Shown here: positions 1 to 12,518 of the stretch, in pieces | Numbering within the stretch: position 1 is the first letter of the stretch | Layout: every line of letters starts with the position of its first letter | Assembly (NCBI GenBank): GCA_949316495.1 | Contig: OX439005.1 | Location: 2,079,001 to 2,143,000 of the forward strand | Source of the DNA: Amphiduros pacificus | Lineage: Eukaryota > Annelida > Polychaeta > Phyllodocida > Hesionidae | Reading direction: 5' to 3' | DNA: 64,000 nt | Position numbers and translations under genes: made by a program | The notes under the pieces: generated by a model | Told to the model about the DNA's origin: nothing | Databases searched by the model: none | The model's input: the letters and a program-made list of their open reading frames with translations, nothing else

Positions 1-1061
1 GCTATTTTGACCCTCAGAAAATCAAACAATAACTTGTAATCTTTGGGTTGAAATAATTCGTAGATTAAGCGCATTTCTCACATATGATACAAAGAAATAT
101 TCCAGATTGAGCCCCAACTCCATTTCTAGATTCTTGCCTTCAAGGAGAATTATCCTTCAGGTAATACATTAATAATTTACCATTAGATATTTCCTCATCC
201 TTCATCTCTGATGACTAATTTTTTTTCCGAACTGGTTGTCAATTTGAGTTTATTATGACTGACATTTGAGACAAATGACAACAAATATTCTCTCCTTTCT
301 TGATTCATGGGCAGCATTAGTTTACATGATTAAATATTATTTCAATTATTTTGTAGTTTAATTAATAATGTATCGAAATATTTATACATAATGAATGATA
401 CATCAAAAGATTCATTCAATACTTTCTATTATTTTACTTGAAGCTAATATAATATGATTTGCATCTAATTATTTCCTCTCCCTTGCCCTTCACACTTGGA
501 TCCTTTGCAATTAATATATCATTTTCAAACTCTTTTTTGCCTTTCCCTATCAAACCTTACTAGTCTAATGGAATAAACAGACACATTAATTTGAAGAGTA
601 GGAAACTACATATCTCCTTTCATTCATCATTCATTCAAAAGCTACAAAATTGCTTCCTCTGTATGTGGCCCAGCATGGGTTGCTATAAGTAGGATTCTGG
701 CATCCTAAATAGCCAATCCATCAGATATTACATAAGCACCATAAATCTAAGTCGAGAAAAATTTGCCATCAATCTTTGTACTAAGCATCAACTCTCATAC
801 CACATATTGGATGTCACAAATACATTTTAAAGGGCCAGGTAACATCATTATCTTTTCCCTAAAATTCAGAGCAATTTGTAAGAATGTCGAAATTTCGTCT
901 TTTTTTAATATACAATTGTCATTATAGAAATATACACGTATAAGAGTTGCATTGCACTTCAACGAGACAAATATTTTGGCCGCTTTGGAAAGCCTACGTT
1001 TGAGATTTTTGAAAGTCGCCAGCTACAATTCTCAGAAAGGCTCCTTTGGAGAAATGGAAAG

Positions 1062-1065
1062 AAAA
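1062..1065 (-). terminator. Pol III terminator TTTT of the first tRNA unit
   Basis: A TTTT run lies 8-11 nt past the tRNA 3' end on the minus strand, followed by further T-rich sequence. The same AGTCAACTTTTC context follows every one of the 27 copies, so this one entry stands for all. Pol III stops at runs of four or more T. Confidence 0.8.
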
Positions 1066-1072
1066 GTTGACT

Positions 1073-1146
1073 CGCACCGGAGTGGACTTGAACCACCAAC
1101 CTTTCAGCTAACAGCTGAACGCGCTAACCACTTGCGCCACTGGTGC
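1073..1146 (-). tRNA. trnN: tRNA-Asn(GUU), class A (D loop AAGTGGTTA)
   Basis: The 74-nt cloverleaf reads: acceptor GCACCAG, TG, D stem GCGC/GCGC, anticodon stem TTCAG/CTGAA with loop CTGTTAG (anticodon GTT at 1,110-1,112), variable AGGTT, T arm GGTGG-TTCAAGT-CCACT, acceptor CCGGTGC, discriminator G. No CCA is encoded, as expected for a eukaryotic nuclear gene. The A box (TGGCGCAAGTGG) and B box (GGTTCAAGTCC) fit the Pol III consensus. The D arm, anticodon loop and G73 match animal tRNA-Asn. The acceptor differs from the usual GTCTCTG and holds an A6-C67 mismatch in all 27 copies. Confidence 0.88.
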
Positions 1147-1174
1147 CAATTGAAATGATGCTTAATTTTCAATA

Positions 1175-1182
1175 TATTTATA
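1175..1182 (-). promoter_or_regulatory. TATA-like box at -29 to -36 of the first tRNA gene
   Basis: TATAAATA lies on the minus strand 29-36 nt before the tRNA 5' end, the usual TBP distance. The element is kept in most units. It is altered next to the genes at 18,724, 21,211 and 23,716 (TATTTAGATT on the plus strand in place of TATTTATATT). Its use in Pol III transcription is inferred from spacing and conservation, while the flanks around it vary little as well. Confidence 0.5.
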
Positions 1183-2341
1183 TTCATCTGATACTAAAAT
1201 CCATAATGCATGCAAAATATATTCATCATTTCCGGTTTTATGCTCATGTATGTTAATGCTGTTTTGATCCTAACAAAATAGAACAATAACTTTTGATCTT
1301 TGGGTTGAAATAATTAGTAGATTAAGCGCATTTCTCACTTATGATACAAAGAAATATTCCAGATTGAGCCCAAACTCCACTTCTAGATTCTTGCCTTCAA
1401 GGAGAAATATTCTTCAGGTAATACATTAATAATTTATCATTAGATATTTGGTTGTTGGCAGAATAACCTCATCCTTGATCTTTAACGACTCATTTTTTTC
1501 CGAACTGGTTGTCAATTTTCAGTTTAATATGACTGAAGTTTGAGACAAATGACAACAAATATTCTCTTCTTTCTTGATTCATGGGCAGCATTAGTTTACA
1601 TGATTGAATATTATCTCAATTATTTTGTAATTAAATTAATAATGTATCGAAATGTTTATACATAATGAATGATACATCAAAAGATTCATTCAATACTTTC
1701 TATTATTTTACTTGACGCTAATATAATGTGGTTTGCATCTAATTATTTCCTCTCCCTTGCCCTTCACACTTGGATCCTTTGCAATTAATATACCATTTTC
1801 AATCTCTTTTCCCTCTCCCTACCTAACCTTAGTAGTCTAATCGAATAAACAGACACATTAATTTGAAGAGTAGGAAACTACATGTCTCCTTTTGTTCATC
1901 ATTCATTCATAAGCTGCCAAATTGCTTCCTCTGTATGTGGCCCAGCATGGGTTGCTATAAGTAGGATTCTGGCATCCCAAATAGCCAATCCATCAGAAAT
2001 TACATAAGCGCCATAAATCTAAGTAAAGAAACATTTGCCCTCAATCTTTGTACTAAGCACCAACTCTCATGCCACAAATTGCATGTCACAAATACATTTT
2101 AAAGATCCAGGTAACATTATTGTCTTTTCCCTAAAATTCAGAACAATGTGTGAGAATGTTGAAATTTCGTCTTTTTTTATACAATTGTCATTATAGAAAT
2201 ATACATGTATAAGAGTTGCAATGCACTTCAACAAGAGAAATATTCTGGCCGCTTTAGAAAGCCTAGATTTGAGATTTTTGAAAGTCGCCAGCTACAATTC
2301 TCAGAAAGGTTCCTTTGGAGAAATGGAAAGAAAAGTTGACT

Positions 2342-2415
2342 CGCACCGGAGTGGACTTGAACCACCAACCTTTCAGCTAACAGCTGAACGCGCTGACCAA
2401 TCGCGCCACTGGTGC
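2342..2415 (-). tRNA. trnN: tRNA-Asn(GUU), class B (D loop GATTGGTCA)
   Basis: Differs from class A in the D loop: the normally invariant A14 is G, and T20a is C. Stems, anticodon GTT and B box are intact. Loss of A14, which pairs with U8 in folded tRNA and is part of the A box, makes this class a candidate for weak or lost function. Confidence 0.75.
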
Positions 2416-3598
2416 CAATTGAAATGATGATTAATTTTCAATATATTTATATTAATCTGATAGTAAACTGCATAATGCATTCATAGTATATTCATCATTT
2501 CCGGTTATATGGTCATGTATGTTAATGCTATTTTGACCCTCAGAAAATCAAACAATAACTTGTAATCTTTGGGTTGAAATAATTCGTAGATTAAGCGCAT
2601 TTCTCACATATGATACAAAGAAATATTCCAGATTGAGCCCCAACTCCATTTCTAGATTCTTGCCTTCAAGGAGAATTATCCTTCAGGTAATACATTAATA
2701 ATTTACCATTAGATATTTCCTCATCCTTCATCTCTGATGACTCATTATTTTTCCGAACTGGTTGTCAATTTGAGTTTATTATGACTGAAATTTGAGACAA
2801 ATGACAACAAATATTCTCTCCTTTCTTGATTCATGGGCAGCATTAGTTTACATGATTAAATATTATCTCAATTATTTTGTAATTTAATTAATAATGTATC
2901 GAAATATTTATACATAATGAATGATACATCAAAAGATTCATTCAATACTTTCTATTATTTTACTTGACGCTAATATAATATGATTTGCATCTAATTATTT
3001 CCTCTCCCTTGCCCTTCACACTTGGATCCTTTGCAATTAATATATCATTTTCAAACTCTTTTTTGCCTTTCCCTACCAAACCTTACTAGTCTAATGGAAT
3101 GAACAGACACATTAATTTGAAGAGTAGGAAACTACATATCTCCTTTCATTCATCATTCATTCAAAAGCTACAAAATTGCTTCCTCTGTATGTGGCCCAGC
3201 ATGGGTTGCTATAAGTAGGATTCTGGCATCCCAAATAGCCAATCCATCAGATATTACATAAGCACCATAAATCTAAGTCGAGAAAAATTTGCCATCAATC
3301 TTTGTACTAAGCATCAACTCTCATACCACATATTGGATGTCACAAATACATTTTAAAGGGCCAGGTAACATCATTATCTTTTCCCTAAAATTCAGAACAA
3401 TTTGTAAGAATGTTGATATTTCGTCTTTTTTTAATATACAATTGTCATTATAGAAATATACACGTATAAGAGTTGCATTGCACTTCAACGAGACAAATAT
3501 TTTGGCCGCTTTGGAAAGCCTACGTTTGAGATTTTTGAAAGTCGCCATCTACAATTCTCAGAAAGGCTCCTTTGGAGAAATGGAAAGAAAAGTTGACT

Positions 3599-3672
3599 CG
3601 CACCGGAGTGGACTTGAACCACCAACCTTTCAGCTAACAGCTGAACGCGCTAACCACTTGCGCCACTGGTGC
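3599..3672 (-). tRNA. trnN: tRNA-Asn(GUU), class A
   Basis: Same 74-nt sequence as the copy at 1,073. It sits 2,526 bp from its nearest twin at 6,125, one dimer period. Confidence 0.87.
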
Positions 3673-4867
3673 CAATTGAAATGATGCTTAATTTTCAATA
3701 TATTTATATTCATCTGATACTAAAATCCATAATGCATGCAAAATATATTCATCATTTCCGGTTTTATGCTCATGTATGTTAATGCTGTTTTGATCCTAAC
3801 AAAATAGAACAATAACTTTTGATCTTTGGGTTGAAATAATTAGTAGATTAAGCGCATTTCTCACTTATGATACAAAGAAATATTCCAGATTGAGCCCAAA
3901 CTCCACTTCTAGATTCTTGCCTTCAAGGAGAAATATTCTTCAGGTAATACATTAATAATTTATCATTAGATATTTGGTTGTTGGCAGAATAACCTCATCC
4001 TTGATCTTTAACGACTCATTTTTTTCCGAACTGGTTGTCAATTTTCAGTTTAATATGACTGAAGTTTGAGACAAATGACAACAAATATTCTCTTCTTTCT
4101 TGATTCATGGGCAGCATTAGTTTACATGATTGAATATTATCTCAATTATTTTGTAATTAAATTAATAATGTATCGAAATGTTTATACATAATGAATGATA
4201 CATCAAAAGATTCATTCAATACTTTCTATTATTTTACTTGACGCTAATATAATGTGGTTTGCATCTAATTATTTCCTCTCCCTTGCCCTTCACACTTGGA
4301 TCCTTTGCAATTAATATACCATTTTCAATCTCTTTTCCCTCTCCCTACCTAACCTTAGTAGTCTAATCGAATAAACAGACACATTAATTTGAAGAGTAGG
4401 AAACTACATGTCTCCTTTTGTTCATCATTCATTCATAAGCTGCCAAATTGCTTCCTCTGTATGTGGCCCAGCATGGGTTGCTATAAGTAGGATTCTGGCA
4501 TCCCAAATAGCCAATCCATCAGAAATTACATAAGCGCCATAAATCTAAGTAAAGAAACATTTGCCCTCAATCTTTGTACTAAGCACCAACTCTCATGCCA
4601 CAAATTGCATGTCACAAATACATTTTAAAGATCCAGGTAACATTATTGTCTTTTCCCTAAAATTCAGAACAATGTGTGAGAATGTTGAAATTTCGTCTTT
4701 TTTTATACAATTGTCATTATAGAAATATACATGTATAAGAGTTGCAATGCACTTCAACAAGAGAAATATTCTGGCCGCTTTAGAAAGCCTAGATTTGAGA
4801 TTTTTGAAAGTCGCCAGCTACAATTCTCAGAAAGGTTCCTTTGGAGAAATGGAAAGAAAAGTTGACT

Positions 4868-4941
4868 CGCACCGGAGTGGACTTGAACCACCAACCTTTC
4901 AGCTAACAGCTGAACGCGCTGACCAATCGCGCCACTGGTGC
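4868..4941 (-). tRNA. trnN: tRNA-Asn(GUU), class B
   Basis: Carries G14 and C20a like the copy at 2,342. All stems and the anticodon are unchanged. Confidence 0.75.
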
Positions 4942-6124
4942 CAATTGAAATGATGATTAATTTTCAATATATTTATATTAATCTGATAGTAAACTGCATA
5001 ATGCATTCATAGTATATTCATCATTTCCGGTTATATGGTCATGTATGTTAATGCTATTTTGACCCTCAGAAAATCAAACAATAACTTGTAATCTTTGGGT
5101 TGAAATAATTCGTAGATTAAGCGCATTTCTCACATATGATACAAAGAAATATTCCAGATTGAGCCCCAACTCCATTTCTAGATTCTTGCCTTCAAGGAGA
5201 ATTATCCTTCAGGTAATACATTAATAATTTACCATTAGATATTTCCTCATCCTTCATCTCTGATGACTCATTATTTTTCCGAACTGGTTGTCAATTTGAG
5301 TTTATTATGACTGAAATTTGAGACAAATGACAACAAATATTCTCTCCTTTCTTGATTCATGGGCAGCATTAGTTTACATGATTAAATATTATCTCAATTA
5401 TTTTGTAATTTAATTAATAATGTATCGAAATATTTATACATAATGAATGATACATCAAAAGATTCATTCAATACTTTCTATTATTTTACTTGACGCTAAT
5501 ATAATATGATTTGCATCTAATTATTTCCTCTCCCTTGCCCTTCACACTTGGATCCTTTGCAATTAATATATCATTTTCAAACTCTTTTTTGCCTTTCCCT
5601 ACCAAACCTTACTAGTCTAATGGAATGAACAGACACATTAATTTGAAGAGTAGGAAACTACATATCTCCTTTCATTCATCATTCATTCAAAAGCTACAAA
5701 ATTGCTTCCTCTGTATGTGGCCCAGCATGGGTTGCTATAAGTAGGATTCTGGCATCCCAAATAGCCAATCCATCAGATATTACATAAGCACCATAAATCT
5801 AAGTCGAGAAAAATTTGCCATCAATCTTTGTACTAAGCATCAACTCTCATACCACATATTGGATGTCACAAATACATTTTAAAGGGCCAGGTAACATCAT
5901 TATCTTTTCCCTAAAATTCAGAACAATTTGTAAGAATGTTGATATTTCGTCTTTTTTTAATATACAATTGTCATTATAGAAATATACACGTATAAGAGTT
6001 GCATTGCACTTCAACGAGACAAATATTTTGGCCGCTTTGGAAAGCCTACGTTTGAGATTTTTGAAAGTCGCCATCTACAATTCTCAGAAAGGCTCCTTTG
6101 GAGAAATGGAAAGAAAAGTTGACT

Positions 6125-6198
6125 CGCACCGGAGTGGACTTGAACCACCAACCTTTCAGCTAACAGCTGAACGCGCTAACCACTTGCGCCACTGGTGC
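6125..6198 (-). tRNA. trnN: tRNA-Asn(GUU), class A
   Basis: Identical by eye to the copies at 1,073 and 3,599. Confidence 0.87.
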
Positions 6199-7392
6199 CA
6201 ATTGAAATGATGCTTAATTTTCAATATATTTATATTCATCTGATACTAAAATCCATAATGCATGCAAAATATATTCATCATTTCCGGTTTTATGCTCATG
6301 TATGTTAATGCTGTTTTGATCCTAACAAAATAGAACAATAACTTTTGATCTTTGGGTTGAAATAATTAGTAGATTAAGCGCATTTCTCACTTATGATACA
6401 AAGAAATATTCCAGATTGAGCCCAAACTCCACTTCTAGATTCTTGCCTTCAAGGAGAAATATTCTTCAGGTAATACATTAATAATTTATCATTAGATATT
6501 TGGTTGTTGGCAGAATAACCTCATCCTTGATCTTTAACGACTCATTTTTTTCCGAACTGGTTGTCAATTTTCAGTTTAATATGACTGAAGTTTGAGACAA
6601 ATGACAACAAATATTCTCTTCTTTCTTGATTCATGGGCAGCATTAGTTTACATGATTGAATATTATCTCAATTATTTTGTAATTAAATTAATAATGTATC
6701 GAAATGTTTATACATAATGAATGATATATCAAAAGATTCATTCAATACTTTCTATTATTTTACTTGATGCTAACATAATGTGGTTTGCATCTAATTATTT
6801 CCTCTCTCTTGCCCTTCACACTTGGATCCTTTGCAATTAATATACCATTTTCAATCTCTTTTCCCTCTCCCTACCTAACCTTAGTAGTCTAATCGAATAA
6901 ACAGACACATTAATTTGAAGAGTAGGAAACTACATGTCTCCTTTTGTTCATCATTCATTCATAAGCTGCCAAATTGCTTCCTCTGTATGTGGCCCAGCAT
7001 GGGTTGCTATAAGTAGGATTCTGGCATCCCAAATAGCCAATCCATCAGAAATTACATAAGCGCCATAAATCTAAGTAAAGAAACATTTGCCCTCAATCTT
7101 TGTACTAAGCACCAACTCTCATGCCACAAATTGCATGTCACAAATACATTTTAAAGATCCAGGTAACATCATTGTCTTTTCCCTAAAATTCAGAACAATG
7201 TGTGAGAATGTTGAAATTTCGTCTTTTTTTATACAATTGTCATTATAGAAATATACATGTATAAGAGTTGCAATGCACTTCAACAAGAGAAATATTCTGG
7301 CCGCTTTAGAAAGCCTAGATTTGAGATTTTTGAAAGTCGCCAGCTACAATTCTCAGAAAGGTTCTTTGGAGAAATGGAAAGAAAAGTTGACT

Positions 7393-7466
7393 CGCACCGG
7401 AGTGCACTTGAACCACCAACCTTTCAGCTAACAGCTGAAAGCGCTAACCAATTGCGCCACTGGTGC
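7393..7466 (-). tRNA. trnN: tRNA-Asn(GUU), class C, probable pseudogene
   Basis: The D loop is AATTGGTTA and position 26 is T (GCGCTTTCAG). The T stem carries C61 to G (plus strand AGTGCACTTG where other copies have AGTGGACTTG). This breaks the conserved G53-C61 pair and the B box. I expect poor TFIIIC binding and a bad T arm. The counterpart in the next hexamer, at 14,971, lacks this change, so it arose after the duplication or was removed there by conversion. Confidence 0.65.
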
Positions 7467-8649
7467 CAATTGAAATGATGCTTAATTTTCAATATATTTA
7501 TATTAATCTGATAGTAAACTGCATAATGCATTCATAGTATATTCATCATTTCCGGTTATATGGTCATGTATGTTAATGCTATTTTGACCCTCAGAAAATC
7601 AAACAATAACTTGTAATCTTTGGGTTGAAATAATTCGTAGATTAAGCGCATTTCTCACATATGATACAAAGAAATATTCCAGATTGAGCCCCAACTCCAT
7701 TTCTAGATTCTTGCCTTCAAGGAGAATTATCCTTCAGGTAATACATTAATAATTTACCATTAGATATTTCCTCATCCTTCATCTCTGATGACTAATTTTT
7801 TTTCCGAACTGGTTGTCAATTTGAGTTTATTATGACTGACATTTGAGACAAATGACAACAAATATTCTCTCCTTTCTTTATTCATGGGCAGCATTAGTTT
7901 ACATGATTAAATATTATTTCAATTATTTTGTAGTTTAATTAATAATGTATCGAAATATTTATACATAATGAATGATACATCAAAAGATTCATTCAATACT
8001 TTCTATTATTTTACTTGAAGCTAATATAATATGATTTGCATCTAATTATTTCCTCTCCCTTGCCCTTCACACTTGGATCCTTTGCAATTAATATATCATT
8101 TTCAAACTCTTTTTTGCCTTTCCCTATCAAACCTTACTAGTCTAATGGAATAAACAGACACATTAATTTGAAGAGTAGGAAACTACATATCTCCTTTCAT
8201 TCATCATTCATTCAAAAGCTACAAAATTGCTTCCTCTGTATGTGGCCCAGCATGGGTTGCTATAAGTAGGATTCTGGCATCCTAAATAGCCAATCCATCA
8301 GATATTACATAAGCACCATAAATCTAAGTCGAGAAAAATTTGCCATCAATCTTTGTACTAAGCATCAACTCTCATACCACATATTGGATGTCACAAATAC
8401 ATTTTAAAGGGCCAGGTAACATCATTATCTTTTCCCTAAAATTCAGAGCAATTTGTAAGAATGTCGAAATTTCGTCTTTTTTTAATATACAATTGTCATT
8501 ATAGAAATATACACGTATAAGAGTTGCATTGCACTTCAACCAGACAAATATTTTGGCCGCTTTGGAAAGCCTACGTTTGAGATTTTTGAAAGTCGCCAGC
8601 TACAATTCTCAGAAAGGCTCCTTTGGAGAAATGGAAAGAAAAGTTGACT

Positions 8650-8723
8650 CGCACCGGAGTGGACTTGAACCACCAACCTTTCAGCTAACAGCTGAACGCG
8701 CTAACCACTTGCGCCACTGGTGC
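8650..8723 (-). tRNA. trnN: tRNA-Asn(GUU), class A
   Basis: Counterpart of the copy at 1,073 in the second hexamer. The tRNA itself is unchanged, while the flank at 8,539-8,541 reads CCA where the first copy has CGA. Confidence 0.87.
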
Positions 8724-9918
8724 CAATTGAAATGATGCTTAATTTTCAATATATTTATATTCATCTGATACTAAAATCCATAATGCATGCAAAATATATT
8801 CATCATTTCCGTTTTTATGCTCATGTATGTTAATGCTGTTTTGATCCTAACAAAATAGAACAATAACTTTTGATCTTTGGGTTGAAATAATTAGTAGATT
8901 AAGCGCATTTCTCACTTATGATACAAAGAAATATTCCAGATTGAGCCCAAACTCCACTTCTAGATTCTTGCCTTCAAGGAGAAATATTCTTCAGGTAATA
9001 CAGTAATAATTTATCATTAGATATTTGGTTGTTGGCAGAATAACCTCATCCTTGATCTTTAACGACTCATTTTTTTCCGAACTGGTTGTCAATTTTCAGT
9101 TTAATATGACTGAAGTTTGAGACAAATGACAACAAATATTCTCTTCTTTCTTGATTCATGGGCAGCATTAGTTTACATGATTGAATATTATCTCAATTAT
9201 TTTGTAATTAAATTAATAATGTATCGAAATGTTTATACATAATGAATGATACATCAAAAGATTCATTCAATACTTTCTATTATTTTACTTGACGCTAATA
9301 TAATGTGGTTTGCATCTAATTATTTCCTCTCCCTTGCCCTTCACACTTGGATCCTTTGCAATTAATATACCATTTTCAATCTCTTTTCCCTCTCCCTACC
9401 TAACCTTAGTAGTCTAATCGAATAAACAGACACATTAATTTGAAGAGTAGGAAACTACATGTCTCCTTTTGTTCATCATTCATTCATAAGCTGCCAAATT
9501 GCTTCCTCTGTATGTGGCCCAGCATGGGTTGCTATAAGTAGGATTCTGGCATCCCAAATAGCCAATCCATCAGAAATTACATAAGCGCCATAAATCTAAG
9601 TAAAGAAACATTTGCCCTCAATCTTTGTACTAAGCACCAACTCTCATGCCACAAATTGCATGTCACAAATACATTTTAAAGATCCAGGTAACATCATTGT
9701 CTTTTCCCTAAAATTCAGAACAATGTGTGAGAATGTTGAAATTTCGTCTTTTTTTATACAATTGTCATTATAGAAATATACATGTATAAGAGTTGCAATG
9801 CACTTCAACAAGAGAAATATTCTGGCCGCTTTAGAAAGCCTAGATTTGAAATTTTTGAAAGTCGCCAGCTACAATTCTCAGAAAGGTTCCTTTGGAGAAA
9901 TGGAAAGAAAAGTTGACT

Positions 9919-9992
9919 CGCACCGGAGTGGACTTGAACCACCAACCTTTCAGCTAACAGCTGAACGCGCTGACCAATCGCGCCACTGGTGC
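9919..9992 (-). tRNA. trnN: tRNA-Asn(GUU), class B
   Basis: Carries G14 and C20a. Counterpart of the copy at 2,342, 7,577 bp away. Confidence 0.75.
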
Positions 9993-11175
9993 CAATTGAA
10001 ATGATGATTAATTTTCAATATATTTATATTAATCTGATAGTAAACTGCATAATGCATTCATAGTATATTCATCATTTCCGGTTATATGGTCATGTATGTT
10101 AATGCTATTTTGACCCTCAGAAAATCAAACAATAACTTGTAATCTTTGGGTTGAAATAATTCGTAGATTAAGCGCATTTCTCACATATGATACAAAGAAA
10201 TATTCCAGATTGAGCCCCAACTCCATTTCTAGATTCTTGCCTTCAAGGAGAATTATCCTTCAGGTAATACATTAATAATTTACCATTAGATATTTCCTCA
10301 TCCTTCATCTCTGATGACTCATTATTTTTCCGAACTGGTTGTCAATTTGAGTTTATTATGACTGAAATTTGAGACAAATGACAACAAATATTCTCTCCTT
10401 TCTTGATTCATGGGCAGCATTAGTTTACATGATTAAATATTATCTCAATTATTTTGTAATTTAATTAATAATGTATCGAAATATTTATACATAATGAATG
10501 ATACATCAAAAGATTCATTCAATACTTTCTATTATTTTACTTGACGCTAATATAATATGATTTGCATCTAATTATTTCCTCTCCCTTGCCCTTCACACTT
10601 GGATCCTTTGCAATTAATATATCATTTTCAAACTCTTTTTTGCCTTTCCCTACCAAACCTTACTAGTCTAATGGAATGAACAGACACATTAATTTGAAGA
10701 GTAGGAAACTACATATCTCCTTTCATTCATCATTCATTCAAAAGCTACAAAATTGCTTCCTCTGTATGTGGCCCAGCATGGGTTGCTATAAGTAGGATTC
10801 TGGCATCCCAAATAGCCAATCCATCAGATATTACATAAGCACCATAAATCTAAGTCGAGAAAAATTTGCCATCAATCTTTGTACTAAGCATCAACTCTCA
10901 TACCACATATTGGATGTCACAAATACATTTTAAAGGGCCAGGTAACATCATTATCTTTTCCCTAAAATTCAGAACAATTTGTAAGAATGTTGATATTTCG
11001 TCTTTTTTTAATATACAATTGTCATTATAGAAATATACACGTATAAGAGTTGCATTGCACTTCAACCAGACAAATATTTTGGCCGCTTTGGAAAGCCTAC
11101 GTTTGAGATTTTTGAAAGTCGCCATCTACAATTCTCAGAAAGGCTCCTTTGGAGAAATGGAAAGAAAAGTTGACT

Positions 11176-11249
11176 CGCACCGGAGTGGACTTGAACCACC
11201 AACCTTTCAGCTAACAGCTGAACGCGCTAACCACTTGCGCCACTGGTGC
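11176..11249 (-). tRNA. trnN: tRNA-Asn(GUU), class A
   Basis: Counterpart of the copy at 3,599. No change in the 74 nt. Confidence 0.87.
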
Positions 11250-12444
11250 CAATTGAAATGATGCTTAATTTTCAATATATTTATATTCATCTGATACTAA
11301 AATCCATAATGCATGCAAAATATATTCATCATTTCCGGTTTTATGCTCATGTATGTTAATGCTGTTTTGATCCTAACAAAATAGAACAATAACTTTTGAT
11401 CTTTGGGTTGAAATTATTAGTAGATTAAGCGCATTTCTCACTTGTGATACAAAGAAATATTCCAGATTGAGCCCAAACTCCACTTCTAGATTCTTGCCTT
11501 CAAGGAGAAATATTCTTCAGGTAATACATTAATAATTTATCATTAGATAGTTGGTTGTTGGCAGAATAACCTCATCCTTGATCTTTAACGACTCATTTTT
11601 TTCCAAACTGGTTGTCAATTTTCAGTTTAATATGACTGAAGTTTGAGACAAATGACAACAAATATTCTCTTCTTTCTTGATTCATGGGCAGCATTAGTTT
11701 ACATGATTGAATATTATCTCAATTATTTTGTAATTAAATTAATAATGTATCGAAATGTTTATACATAATGAATGATATATCAAAAGATTCATTCAATACT
11801 TTCTATTATTTTACTTGACGCTAACATAATGTGGTTTGCATCTAATTATTTCCTCTCCCTTGCCCTTCACACTTGGATCCTTTGCAATTAATATACCATT
11901 TTCAATCTCTTTTCCCTCTCCCTACCTAACCTTAGTAGTCTAATCGAATAAACAGACACATTAATTTGAAGAGTAGGAAACTACATGTCTCCTTTTGTTA
12001 ATCATTCATTCATAAGCTGCCAAATTGCTTCCTCTGTATGTGGCCCAGCATGGGTTGCTTTAAGTAGGATTCTGGCATCCCAAATAGCCAATCCATCAGA
12101 AATTACATAAGCGCCATAAATCTAAGTAAAGAAACATTTGCCCTCAATCTTTGTACTAAGCACCAACTCTTATGCCATAAATTGCATGTCACAAATACAT
12201 TTTAAAGATCCAGGTAACATCATTGTCTTTTCCCTAAAATTCAGAACAATGTGTGAGAATGTTGAAATTTCGTCTTTTTTTATACAATTGTCATTATAGA
12301 AATATACATGTATAAGAGTTGCAATGCACTTCAACAAGAGAAATATTCTGGCCGCTTTAGAAAGCCTAGATTTGAGATTTATGAAAGTCGCCAGCTACAA
12401 TTCTCAGAAAGGTTCCTTTGGAGAAATGGAAAGAAAAGTTGACT

Positions 12445-12518
12445 CGCACCGGAGTGGACTTGAACCACCAACCTTTCAGCTAACAGCTGAACGCGCTGAC
12501 CAATCGCGCCACTGGTGC
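12445..12518 (-). tRNA. trnN: tRNA-Asn(GUU), class B
   Basis: Carries G14 and C20a. Counterpart of the copy at 4,868. Confidence 0.75.

Larger units (their letters stand above)
1..7577 (-). repeat. Higher-order repeat 1: six-unit block
   Basis: This block contains six units with tRNA classes A-B-A-B-A-C (classes defined under the tRNA entries). Position 1 of the window matches position 7,578, and diagnostic sites agree between blocks: the TATCAAA and GAATAAAC variants of unit 1 recur in unit 7, and the GAATGAAC variant of units 3 and 5 recurs in units 9 and 11. tRNA positions shift by 7,577-7,578 bp. The two blocks differ by only scattered substitutions by eye. Confidence 0.9.

Noticed and set aside
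1073-1146. Mitochondrial or bacterial origin of the tRNA
   Set aside because: Perfect eukaryotic A and B boxes, Pol III T stop, no CCA, and nuclear tRNA-Asn-like arms.
952-1158. Recurrent 68-84-codon frames ending RHWCQLK in each array unit
   Set aside because: The second half is the antisense of the tRNA gene. Conservation is that of the tRNA and the repeat, not of a protein.
3321-3548. Recurrent 75-codon frame starting MATFKNLKRRLSKAAK in many units
   Set aside because: Present only in the units where point changes leave it open. It has no counterpart in the class B and C units and no known family.
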